A stretch of DNA of 10,642 bases, taken from Mycoplasmatota bacterium. Its GTDB lineage: Bacteria > Bacillota_I > Bacilli_A > Izemoplasmatales > Izemoplasmataceae. A program made the position numbers and the translations under genes. Below are positions 1 to 5,838 of the stretch, one piece after another. The stretch covers positions 1 through 10,642 of the forward strand of contig DAOVWR010000036.1 in the NCBI GenBank assembly GCA_030636545.1, read 5' to 3'. The number at the start of each line of letters is the position of its first letter. The stretch's first letter is position 1. Under the pieces are notes generated by a model that saw only the letters and a program-made list of their open reading frames with translations, did no database searches and had not been told where the DNA came from.

Positions 1-1
1 A

Positions 2-1057
2 ACTACTTCATTAACAGCTACATTAACTTATGAAGATCGTGTAATGACGAAAATCTTTAATGTCGTTATTTTAGGGGATGTTTCAGTCGATTATAACGTA
101 GTACAACTAGCAATTGATGCAATTTCATTTGAAGAATATGAATTAATTACCGATATTTACTTATTATCTGTAGTAGATGGCATTAATATCAGTTGGTCAT
201 CAAATGATGAAGATGTAATAACTTCAGCTGGAGTAGTCACAAGACCAATTGCTGATGCAGGTAACGCTCTAGTAACTTTAACTGCTACATTATCTTATAA
301 CGAAATAATCATTGAAAGAGATTTTGTTTTTACTGTTATAGATTTAACTCAGACAGTTGTTTATATTGGTTATTACTCAGGAGCTGATGATTTAGTTGGA
401 GAATTATTAAAAACTTTTCTACATGACTTAATTGATGATCATACAGTAATCTCTTATGGAGCTTTATGGGAAGCATTGTCTGTTAGTGATAAAGATCCCA
501 ATAATCCAAGTAATATTATCTTATTTTATACTGGTGTATCAATCTCAAACCTTGAACACGGTGGAGACGTTGGGGAATGGAACAGAGAACACATATGGGC
601 TCGTTCACATGGAGATTTAGATGAATTTATTGCTGATTCAGATATGCACCATATTAGACCAACAGATGTAATGATGAATAGTAAAAGAGGTTCTTTAGAC
701 TTTGATAATGGTGGATCTATCGTTTATGATGGAACTATCGCTACAGACAACTACTCCGACTTTGATTCTTGGGAACCAAGAGATGAAGTCAAGGGTGATG
801 TTGCGAGAATGATTTTTTATATGGCTGTTAGATACGAAGGAGACGATGGCTATACAGATTTAGAATTAAATGATTTAGTAAATAACATTAATTCTCCTTA
901 TATAGGGAGATTATCAATTCTTCTAGAGTGGCATTTAAATGATTTACCCGATGCCTTCGAAATGAATCGTAACGATGTTATATATAGTTATCAAGGTAAT
1001 AGAAATCCATTTATTGATCATCCTGAATTCGTACAATTAATTTGGGGAACACCTTAA
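2..1057 (+). CDS. Secreted endonuclease I family nuclease with bacterial Ig-like repeats (5' end missing)
   Basis: Likely an extracellular, metal-dependent, non-specific nuclease (endonuclease I / Bacillus Bsn type). The ATG at 44 is not the real start: the frame is open to the left edge, and residues before it (LTATLTYEDRV...) match the end of the next Ig-like repeat (LTATLSYNEII..., about 275-350). The gene therefore begins outside the window, where a signal peptide would be expected. Counting from ATG 44, residues about 18-98 form an atrophied bacterial Ig-like domain (SWSSNDEDVIT, then GVVTRP) and residues about 105-337 form the nuclease domain. Family motifs are clear: WNREHIWARSHGD (179-191, candidate catalytic H183), DMHHIRPTD (200-208) and NSKRG (212-216), which resemble the WNREHVWPKS / DLHHLRP / NS-RR pattern of the family. 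Stop TAA is followed directly by a terminator hairpin. Whether it prefers DNA or RNA cannot be read from sequence. Confidence 0.9.
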   Translation, partial: TTSLTATLTYEDRVMTKIFNVVILGDVSVDYNVVQLAIDAISFEEYELITDIYLLSVVDGINISWSSNDEDVITSAGVVTRPIADAGNALVTLTATLSYNEIIIERDFVFTVIDLTQTVVYIGYYSGADDLVGELLKTFLHDLIDDHTVISYGALWEALSVSDKDPNNPSNIILFYTGVSISNLEHGGDVGEWNREHIWARSHGDLDEFIADSDMHHIRPTDVMMNSKRGSLDFDNGGSIVYDGTIATDNYSDFDSWEPRDEVKGDVARMIFYMAVRYEGDDGYTDLELNDLVNNINSPYIGRLSILLEWHLNDLPDAFEMNRNDVIYSYQGNRNPFIDHPEFVQLIWGTP

Positions 1058-1087
1058 AAAAAGGCGCTAAATATTTAGCGCCTTTAA
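1056..1087. terminator. Bidirectional terminator between convergent genes
   Basis: A perfect 20-base palindrome at 1063-1082 (GGCGCTAAAT and its reverse complement) is flanked by seven A's on the left (1056-1062) and TTT on the right. It starts at the nuclease stop codon and lies 20 bases from the end of the leftward gene at 1107. The long U-run is on the leftward transcript, so it should work best for the 1107-1505 gene and less well for the nuclease. Confidence 0.85.
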
Positions 1088-1106
1088 TGTAGGTGTATTT
1101 ATTTTA

Positions 1107-1505
1107 CTATTCTTCTTCTTTTACTGTTTCAGTTCCGTAAACAACAACTTTATATAAATCATCTTCTATTTTAAAGACGTTTATACGTTGCCCTGTTTCA
1201 CCAATCTTATTTACGTAATCAACTAATTCTTTCTTACTAGCAAACATTTTTGTTTTAACAGTTTCGTTATTACGGTAATATCTATGTTTATAATATCTAT
1301 GCCCATAGTGACTATTTCTTTCAGTATTACATCCTTCATCTAAATGAGGTCCTGCCCCATCTCTTCTACCACCATGAACATGTAATCCTCGCCCTTTGTC
1401 GTAATGACGACTAAAATTTTCTCTTCGCCCTGCGTATTCTCTTCTTCCTCTTCTAGGTCTTTCATCTTCACCTAGGAAATCATCAATAAATATTTCTCTT
1501 CTCAA
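1107..1505 (-). CDS. Hypothetical basic Arg/Gly/His/Tyr-rich protein with small C-terminal domain
   Basis: I do not recognise this family. The 132-residue product has two parts. Residues about 1-80 are low-complexity and rich in Arg, Gly, His and Tyr (RPRRGRREYAGRR, HYGHRYYKHRYYR) with one Cys at 59. Residues about 83-124 look like a compact alpha/beta domain (MFASKKELVDYVNK, then INVFKIEDDLYKVVVYG), followed by an acidic tail. There is no signal peptide or membrane segment. The basic part could bind nucleic acid or metal, but this is only inferred from composition. The start is TTG at 1505: an in-frame TGA lies two codons upstream, no ATG occurs near the N-terminus, and a purine-rich GAGTGAG stretch sits a few bases upstream. 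It has its own consensus promoter and a strong terminator, so it is probably a separate, well-expressed unit. Confidence 0.7.
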   Translation of the reverse strand: MRREIFIDDFLGEDERPRRGRREYAGRRENFSRHYDKGRGLHVHGGRRDGAGPHLDEGCNTERNSHYGHRYYKHRYYRNNETVKTKMFASKKELVDYVNKIGETGQRINVFKIEDDLYKVVVYGTETVKEEE

Positions 1506-1537
1506 CTTTTCTCACTCTCTCTCACACCTACACTTAA

Positions 1538-1565
1538 ATTATAAAACTATATAATTATTTGTCAA
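1538..1565 (-). promoter_or_regulatory. Consensus sigma-A promoter of the 1107-1505 gene
   Basis: Reading leftward, a perfect -35 box TTGACA (1560-1565) and a perfect -10 box TATAAT (1538-1543) are separated by 16 bases. Transcription would begin near 1531, leaving a leader of about 25 bases with a purine-rich ribosome-binding region before the TTG start at 1505. The -35 lies 20 bases past the stop codon of the upstream regulator gene. Confidence 0.8.
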
Positions 1566-1585
1566 TAGTTACCCGATAAATCAAA

Positions 1586-1798
1586 TTATTCAGTACTAAA
1601 AACATCATCTATTTCAGATTCTAGAATATGAGAAATTTTATATGCTAGTAATAAACTAGGAGAGTATCTATTTTTCTCAATAGCGCTAATTGTTTGTCTA
1701 CTACACTTTGTTTTAATTGCTAGTTCTTCTTGAGTTAAATCCAGTTTTGCTCGTAACTGTTTGATATTATTGGTTAATTTACCAGGTAATTTACTCAT
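1586..1798 (-). CDS. Small Cro/CI-type (XRE) helix-turn-helix regulator
   Basis: A 70-residue, single-domain DNA-binding protein. The HTH covers residues about 11-66: NIKQLRAKLDLTQEELAIKT (helices 1-2) and CSRQTISAIEKNRYSPS (turn, recognition helix and following loop), typical of the compact YgzD-like family. ATG at 1798 is preferred over the TTG one codon upstream, because the ATG overlaps the end of the upstream membrane-protein gene by eight bases (ATGAGTAA). This arrangement implies translational coupling. Small XRE regulators paired with DUF2178-type membrane proteins are a recurrent arrangement in Firmicutes. The twin palindromes over the promoter at 2234-2262 are the likely operators, which would make the pair self-regulating (inference). 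Confidence 0.9.
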   Translation of the reverse strand: MSKLPGKLTNNIKQLRAKLDLTQEELAIKTKCSRQTISAIEKNRYSPSLLLAYKISHILESEIDDVFSTE

Positions 1799-2216
1799 CA
1801 ACTTTATATAGATACACAGTTATTAAACTAGTAATAAAATATGCAAAAGAAAATGTCAGATAAGCAATAAGCCAAACCCAAGAAACTTCTAAAACACCTC
1901 GATCTTGATAGTTAACAAATAAGATGATTGAAAATATAAAGACAAACATACTGGTAAGCATCAAACCAATCGTTGAAGCTTGTTTTTGAATTAGTTGATC
2001 TCTCTCATCAAACACCTTTTCTTTCTTATTAGTGAGAAGCAACATAATCGCAAATCCAACCATTGCAACTAAGATTGCGGCGGCTGAAACAACTCGATGA
2101 ATCCTGTCAGTTTGGAAACCTAATGGTCCAACGATTGCAAAATGAATAACTAAGTAGAAAAATAGAATACCAAATATAATACATGTGATTAATGATCTTT
2201 TATAATTTACATTCAT
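1791..2216 (-). CDS. DUF2178-like four-helix membrane protein
   Basis: A 141-residue integral membrane protein with predicted helices at about 9-30, 41-62, 82-102 and 112-136. The loop between helices 2 and 3 carries VFDERDQLIQKQA (68-80), a DERxxxIxxKA-like signature of the DUF2178 family. Its biochemical role is unknown. Start ATG at 2216 is well supported by GAGGTG six bases upstream. It is the first gene of a two-gene unit with the XRE regulator, overlapping it by eight bases. The context suggests a membrane partner or sensor for the regulator, but nothing in the sequence names a signal. Confidence 0.85.
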   Translation of the reverse strand: MNVNYKRSLITCIIFGILFFYLVIHFAIVGPLGFQTDRIHRVVSAAAILVAMVGFAIMLLLTNKKEKVFDERDQLIQKQASTIGLMLTSMFVFIFSIILFVNYQDRGVLEVSWVWLIAYLTFSFAYFITSLITVYLYKVDE

Positions 2217-2233
2217 TGTATCACCTCAATATC

Positions 2234-2262
2234 AGTGTAAAGTATTTTTTACATTATGTCAA
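2234..2262 (-). promoter_or_regulatory. Promoter of the DUF2178-XRE operon
   Basis: Reading leftward, -35 TTGACA (2257-2262, perfect) and -10 TACACT (2234-2239, four of six matches) are separated by 17 bases. The ribosome binding site GAGGTGA and ATG 2216 follow directly. Both promoter boxes are inside the twin palindromes described at 2236-2275. Confidence 0.75.
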
Positions 2263-2275
2263 GTATTTTTTACAT
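2236..2275. repeat. Twin palindromic operators (direct repeat of 15 bases, 21-base period)
   Basis: The 15-mer AAGTATTTTTTACAT occurs exactly at 2240-2254 and 2261-2275, so the period is 21 bases, about two helical turns. Each copy is the core of an imperfect palindrome: TGTAAA-N6-TTTACA (2236-2253) and TGTCAA-N6-TTTACA (2257-2274). The first covers the -10 and spacer and the second covers the -35 of the leftward promoter. This is the geometry of cooperative dimer binding by a Cro/CI-type repressor. The regulator at 1586-1798 is the obvious candidate; that pairing is inference. Confidence 0.7.
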
Positions 2276-2315
2276 GATATATTTTTGTCTTTTTGTTTTA
2301 ATTTGCTCGGTTTTT

Positions 2316-2324
2316 TGGTAAAAT
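2316..2324 (+). promoter_or_regulatory. Extended -10 promoter of the nucleoside kinase gene
   Basis: TGG-TAAAAT (2316-2324) fits an extended -10 element (TGN plus a TATAAT-like hexamer). No good -35 is seen 16-18 bases upstream; the region is T-rich, and TTTTAA at 2296-2301 is the nearest at 17-base spacing. Transcription would start near 2331. AGAGGTGAT (2346-2354) follows as the ribosome binding site for ATG 2358. Confidence 0.5.
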
Positions 2325-2357
2325 AGAAATACACTCACAAAATTTAGAGGTGATAAT

Positions 2358-3995
2358 ATGATTACAATCAAAGTGGGCAATAAAGAATATCAATTTGACA
2401 AAGAACTTAGACTAAGCGATTTACCTGAAACTAGCAATAAAGAATTCATTGTTGGAAGAGTAAATAATAGAATGAGAGAACTCTCTTACAAGTTTAATTA
2501 TGATGCTGAAATAGAGTTTTTATCAATGACAAACCCTGAAGCGGTTCATATTTATGAGCAAAGTCTAAGATATTTAATCGCAATGGCTTTCAAGAATATA
2601 TATCCAAATTATAGAATAAAATTTAAATATAGTATCTCAAGATCTATTTTTTGTTATATTGTAAATGATGATAATCCAAATATTGAAGAAGTATTAACTA
2701 GATTAAGAAACGAAATTGAAAGACTAGTAAAACTAGACATTCCTTTTGAAAGAATAACGATGTCAACACAAGATGCCATTGATTTTTATATGGAGAATAA
2801 TTATCAGGATCGTATCGATATTATCGAATACCGTCCTGACAATAAAGTTCATTTCTATATTTGTGATGGATATATGAACTACATGTATGGTTATATGGTT
2901 CCTTCTACAGGTTACTTGAGTAAATATCTATTTAGACCATATGAAGTTGGATTCTTAATTCAGTATCCAAGAGCTGAAGCTAATAGTGAAATACCTGTCT
3001 TCAAAGACGCTGTACAATATGTTAAAACTCTGAGAAAAGCATCTATTTGGGCAGATGTTGTTGAAGCTAGTACTATTGCTGACCTAAACAGACATGTTGA
3101 AAAGGATAGCATTGTTGAGTTTGTTCATATGTGTGAAGCAAACCATAATGCAATGCTTACTGAACTAGGTGATTTAATCAAGGATGATATTGATAATATT
3201 AGACTAATCGCTATTGCTGGACCAAGTTCTAGTGGTAAAACAACATTTTCTAATCGTTTAAGAATCGAGTTAATGACAAGAGGTCTTAAACCTGTGACTA
3301 TTTCACTTGATAACTACTACTTAAATAGAGAAGATATCGAAGTAGATGAAAATGGTGAAATTGATTTAGAACATATCAATACATTAGATATCGCTCTATT
3401 CAACCAAAATATGCTTGACTTAATTGCTGGAAAAGAAGTTAAAATTCCTAATTTCGACTTCAAAACCAAAAGTCGTAAAGGCTTTACTAAGTTAAAAGTA
3501 TCCAAAGATAATCCGATTATCATTGAAGGTATTCATGCACTTAATGATAAGTTATCAGAAATGATTCCTAAAAGACAAATTTATAAAATCTATATAAGTC
3601 CGCAGCTACAAATGAACTTAGATGATCACAATCCTATTAGTATTACTAATTTAAGATTATTAAGACGAATAGTACGTGATAAGAAATTTAGAAATGCTCC
3701 AGCAATTAGAACATTGTCAATGTGGGATTCTGTTAGACGTGGAGAATTCATGTGGATTTATCCTTATCAAGAAAAGGCGGATTACGTCTATAATTCAGGT
3801 TTACAATATGAGTTATGTATAATGAAAAAATATGCTTTACCAACATTAAAAGAAATACCATATGACAGTGAATACTATGTTACAGCAAATAGACTTATTA
3901 AATTCCTAAAGTATTTTGTTGATATTGATGATTCTTATGTACCATGTAATTCATTATTACGAGAATTCATTGGTGGAAGTTGTTTCACACTATAA
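2358..3995 (+). CDS. TGS-domain nucleoside kinase, uridine kinase/phosphoribulokinase family
   Basis: A cytosolic kinase of 545 residues, probably phosphorylating a nucleoside (uridine/cytidine-like) with ATP or GTP. Residues about 1-60 look like a TGS/ubiquitin-like domain (ITIKVGNKEYQFDKELRLSD). Residues about 60-270 correspond to the threonyl-tRNA-synthetase-like second domain seen in this family, but I see no obvious HxxxH metal motif there. Residues about 280-500 are the kinase domain: Walker A GPSSSGKTT (288-296), SLDNYY shortly after (substrate/catalytic Asp), and PIIIEGIHAL (Walker B-like). Multi-domain kinases of this length are common in Clostridia and related groups and are often annotated udk-like; plain Udk is only about 210 residues. 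The start is fixed by AGAGGTGAT eight bases upstream. Monocistronic, with its own promoter and terminator. Exact nucleoside specificity is unknown. Confidence 0.85.
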   Translation: MITIKVGNKEYQFDKELRLSDLPETSNKEFIVGRVNNRMRELSYKFNYDAEIEFLSMTNPEAVHIYEQSLRYLIAMAFKNIYPNYRIKFKYSISRSIFCYIVNDDNPNIEEVLTRLRNEIERLVKLDIPFERITMSTQDAIDFYMENNYQDRIDIIEYRPDNKVHFYICDGYMNYMYGYMVPSTGYLSKYLFRPYEVGFLIQYPRAEANSEIPVFKDAVQYVKTLRKASIWADVVEASTIADLNRHVEKDSIVEFVHMCEANHNAMLTELGDLIKDDIDNIRLIAIAGPSSSGKTTFSNRLRIELMTRGLKPVTISLDNYYLNREDIEVDENGEIDLEHINTLDIALFNQNMLDLIAGKEVKIPNFDFKTKSRKGFTKLKVSKDNPIIIEGIHALNDKLSEMIPKRQIYKIYISPQLQMNLDDHNPISITNLRLLRRIVRDKKFRNAPAIRTLSMWDSVRRGEFMWIYPYQEKADYVYNSGLQYELCIMKKYALPTLKEIPYDSEYYVTANRLIKFLKYFVDIDDSYVPCNSLLREFIGGSCFTL

Positions 3996-4025
3996 AAAAA
4001 AGCGATATTAATCGCTTTTTTCTTT
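3994..4025. terminator. Shared terminator of kinase gene and nucleobase operon
   Basis: The stem AGCGAT (4001-4006) / ATCGCT (4011-4016) closes a four-base ATTA loop and is flanked by a run of A's on the left and T's on the right (4016-4021), so it is a good intrinsic terminator in both directions. It begins within the kinase stop codon, and the permease stop codon (4008-4010) lies in the loop, so its left half runs past the permease stop and its right half encodes the permease C-terminus. Confidence 0.85.
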
Positions 4026-5288
4026 TGTTTTTTTCTCTGGGTTTAGTACTAGATTAAGAATGATTCCAATAAGTGCTGCTAAGCTCATTCCTGATAGACT
4101 TACAGTAGAACTAAGATTAATAGTTGCTCCACCAAGTCCAATAACTAGCATTGCACCTACGATAACTAAGTTTTTCATATTACTTAAATTAACTTTTTCT
4201 TTAACTAATACTTTTACTCCGTTTCCTGCAATTAATCCGTATAAGACTATTGTCATTCCACCTAGTACACCAGGTGGGATACTTAGAATAAATACCTGAA
4301 TAACATTAAAGAACCCAAGGATAATAGCAAATACTGCAGCAAGTCCAGTAACCCAAACACTAGCATTTTTAGTCATTGCTACGATTCCTGTATTCTCTCC
4401 ATACGTTGTATTAGCAGGTCCACCTATTGCAGCACTTACAAATGTTGCTACTCCATCACCAAATAATGTTTTATCTAGTCCTGGATCTTTTAGTAGATCT
4501 TTACCGATGACCTCACCAAGTACAGTATGGTTTCCAATGTGTTCAGCAATTGTTACAAAAGCAATTGGCGCGAAAATAACAACTGCGGTTAAATTCATTT
4601 TATATGTCCCAACAAATGTAAAATCGGGAACTGCGAATATTTTTACTCCTTCAAAAATTTCAATTACATCAATAATTCCAAATGCGATTGCTGTCAAATA
4701 TCCTACAACTATAGCAATTAAGAAAGGAATTATTTTTAAAAGACCCTTCGCATAAATGCTAACCACTACAACAGTAGTAAAAGTAATTAAAGCTATTAAT
4801 GGTGTAATTAAATCACTTCCACCTACTAGTCCAGCATTTTTAATAGCCAGTGGAGCAAGTACTAATCCAATAATAATTATCATTGGGCCAATAACAACTG
4901 GTGGTAATAACTTTTTAAGCCAGTTACTTCCAACAAAAGTAATTATTATCCCAACAATTACGTAAACTATCCCAACAGTCATCAATCCAAAGTAAGCTGC
5001 ACTAAAATCAAGTGAGCCGTCAGGGTTAGCAACTGTTACTGATTGAATCGCAATAATAAATGCAAAACTACTTCCTAAAAATACTGGTGATTTTGCTTTA
5101 GTAAATGCGATATAAATTAAAGTCCCAACACCACTTGCAACTAATGTTACTCCAACAGGTAATCCTGTTATAATTGGAACAAGTACTGTTGCTCCAAACA
5201 TTGCAAAGACGTGTTGCAAACTCATAAACATCCAGCCTATATAACTTTTGGGTTTCTCATGTACATCTAAAAATAATTCTTCGTTCAT
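4008..5288 (-). CDS. uraA: NCS2 family nucleobase permease, uracil-type (UraA-like)
   Basis: A proton-coupled nucleobase importer of the inner membrane, 426 residues and about 14 hydrophobic segments, full length for the family. The N-terminus SLQHVFAMFGATVLVP (23-38) and LGSSFAF (71-77) match UraA. Binding-site motifs are IAEHIGN (247-253, with E249 equivalent to E. coli UraA E241) and TTYGENTGIVAMT (294-306, with E298 equivalent to E290). The YGEN pattern is that of uracil permeases; xanthine/urate members usually carry a QNNG-type motif there. The position equivalent to UraA H245 is Asn (N253). ATG 5288 has AGAGGAG upstream. It is the last gene of the operon, 64 bases after guanine deaminase, with a hairpin in between. 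Context would suit purine uptake, but the motif favours uracil; substrate remains open. Confidence 0.88.
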   Translation of the reverse strand: MNEELFLDVHEKPKSYIGWMFMSLQHVFAMFGATVLVPIITGLPVGVTLVASGVGTLIYIAFTKAKSPVFLGSSFAFIIAIQSVTVANPDGSLDFSAAYFGLMTVGIVYVIVGIIITFVGSNWLKKLLPPVVIGPMIIIIGLVLAPLAIKNAGLVGGSDLITPLIALITFTTVVVVSIYAKGLLKIIPFLIAIVVGYLTAIAFGIIDVIEIFEGVKIFAVPDFTFVGTYKMNLTAVVIFAPIAFVTIAEHIGNHTVLGEVIGKDLLKDPGLDKTLFGDGVATFVSAAIGGPANTTYGENTGIVAMTKNASVWVTGLAAVFAIILGFFNVIQVFILSIPPGVLGGMTIVLYGLIAGNGVKVLVKEKVNLSNMKNLVIVGAMLVIGLGGATINLSSTVSLSGMSLAALIGIILNLVLNPEKKTKEKSD

Positions 5289-5302
5289 AATTACACTCCT
5301 CT

Positions 5303-5340
5303 GTAAATAAAGAGAAGCAAGTAATTTCTTACTCGCCTTC
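5303..5340 (-). other. Intergenic hairpin between guanine deaminase and permease
   Basis: In the leftward transcript, arm GAAGGCGAGTAA (5340-5329) pairs with TTACTTGCTTC (5324-5314) over eleven pairs including one G-U, with one bulged G and a GAAA loop. A moderately U-rich tail (5313-5303) follows. The same sequence folds less well on the + strand (an A-C mismatch), consistent with a function in the operon mRNA. It could be a leaky terminator or a processing/stability element reducing permease expression. No purine riboswitch is seen in the 64 bases. Confidence 0.5.
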
Positions 5341-5352
5341 TTTTTATAATTT

Positions 5353-5817
5353 TCAGTATTTCACTTTATCGTGTTTTGTGCTCCATTCTTTGAAAGGACC
5401 AAGACTATCTTCATGATCAATATTTTTAACTACTACTTGTTCTTTTGAAGCCTTTCCTTCAAGGACATCGTAAATATATTGATCATCAAATCCTATTTCT
5501 GCAGCATCATAACGAGTTGCTCCAAAATAGAGATTCTTCATTTTTGCCCAGTGAATTGCTGAGAAGCACATTGGACATGGTTCACATGATGAATATATTT
5601 CACAATCTGATAAATCAAATGTTCCAAGTAATTTTGTTGCTTTTCTAATTGCCACTACTTCAGCATGTGCTGTTGGGTCGTTTGTTGTGATTACTTCATT
5701 ACGCCCAACTGCAATTACTTCACCATTTCTGACAATAACAGCACCGAAAGGTCCACCAGCGTTTTCACGCATTGTGTTGTATGCCTCATCAACAGCCATT
5801 TTCATAAACTTGTTCAT
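5353..5817 (-). CDS. guaD: Guanine deaminase (cytidine deaminase fold)
   Basis: Hydrolyses guanine to xanthine and ammonia in the cytosol. The 154-residue length and sequence follow B. subtilis GuaD (about 156). Zinc-site motifs: HAEVVAI (H51, and catalytic proton-shuttle E53) and CEPCPMC (78-84, with zinc ligands C81 and C84). NDPTAHAE (46-53), GGPFGAVIV (21-29) and the aromatic C-terminus ending in KY are typical of GuaD rather than of tRNA adenosine deaminase TadA. ATG 5817 has AAGGAGTG upstream. It ends in TGA, with no internal TGA in any neighbouring gene, supporting the standard code. It lies 21 bases after the transcarbamylase gene and, in the operon, feeds xanthine into the presumed purine breakdown route. 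Confidence 0.93.
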   Translation of the reverse strand: MNKFMKMAVDEAYNTMRENAGGPFGAVIVRNGEVIAVGRNEVITTNDPTAHAEVVAIRKATKLLGTFDLSDCEIYSSCEPCPMCFSAIHWAKMKNLYFGATRYDAAEIGFDDQYIYDVLEGKASKEQVVVKNIDHEDSLGPFKEWSTKHDKVKY

Positions 5818-5838
5818 TAAAACACTCCTTCTTGCGTT

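Noticed and set aside
44..46. ATG 44 as start of the nuclease
   Set aside because: The frame is open to the left edge, the residues before it match an Ig-repeat end, and no ribosome binding site precedes it.
1799..1801. TTG 1801 as start of the XRE regulator
   Set aside because: An ATG follows at 1798 and gives the normal eight-base coupled overlap with the gene before it.
2236..2275. CRISPR-like repeat pair
   Set aside because: Only two short copies, 21 bases apart, lying on a promoter; they are operators rather than an array.
5289..5352. Purine riboswitch before the permease
   Set aside because: The gap is too short and lacks the conserved three-way junction; only a simple hairpin is visible.
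5353..5817. tRNA adenosine deaminase TadA call
   Set aside because: Length, NDPTAHAE context, C-terminal aromatic end and neighbours fit GuaD better.
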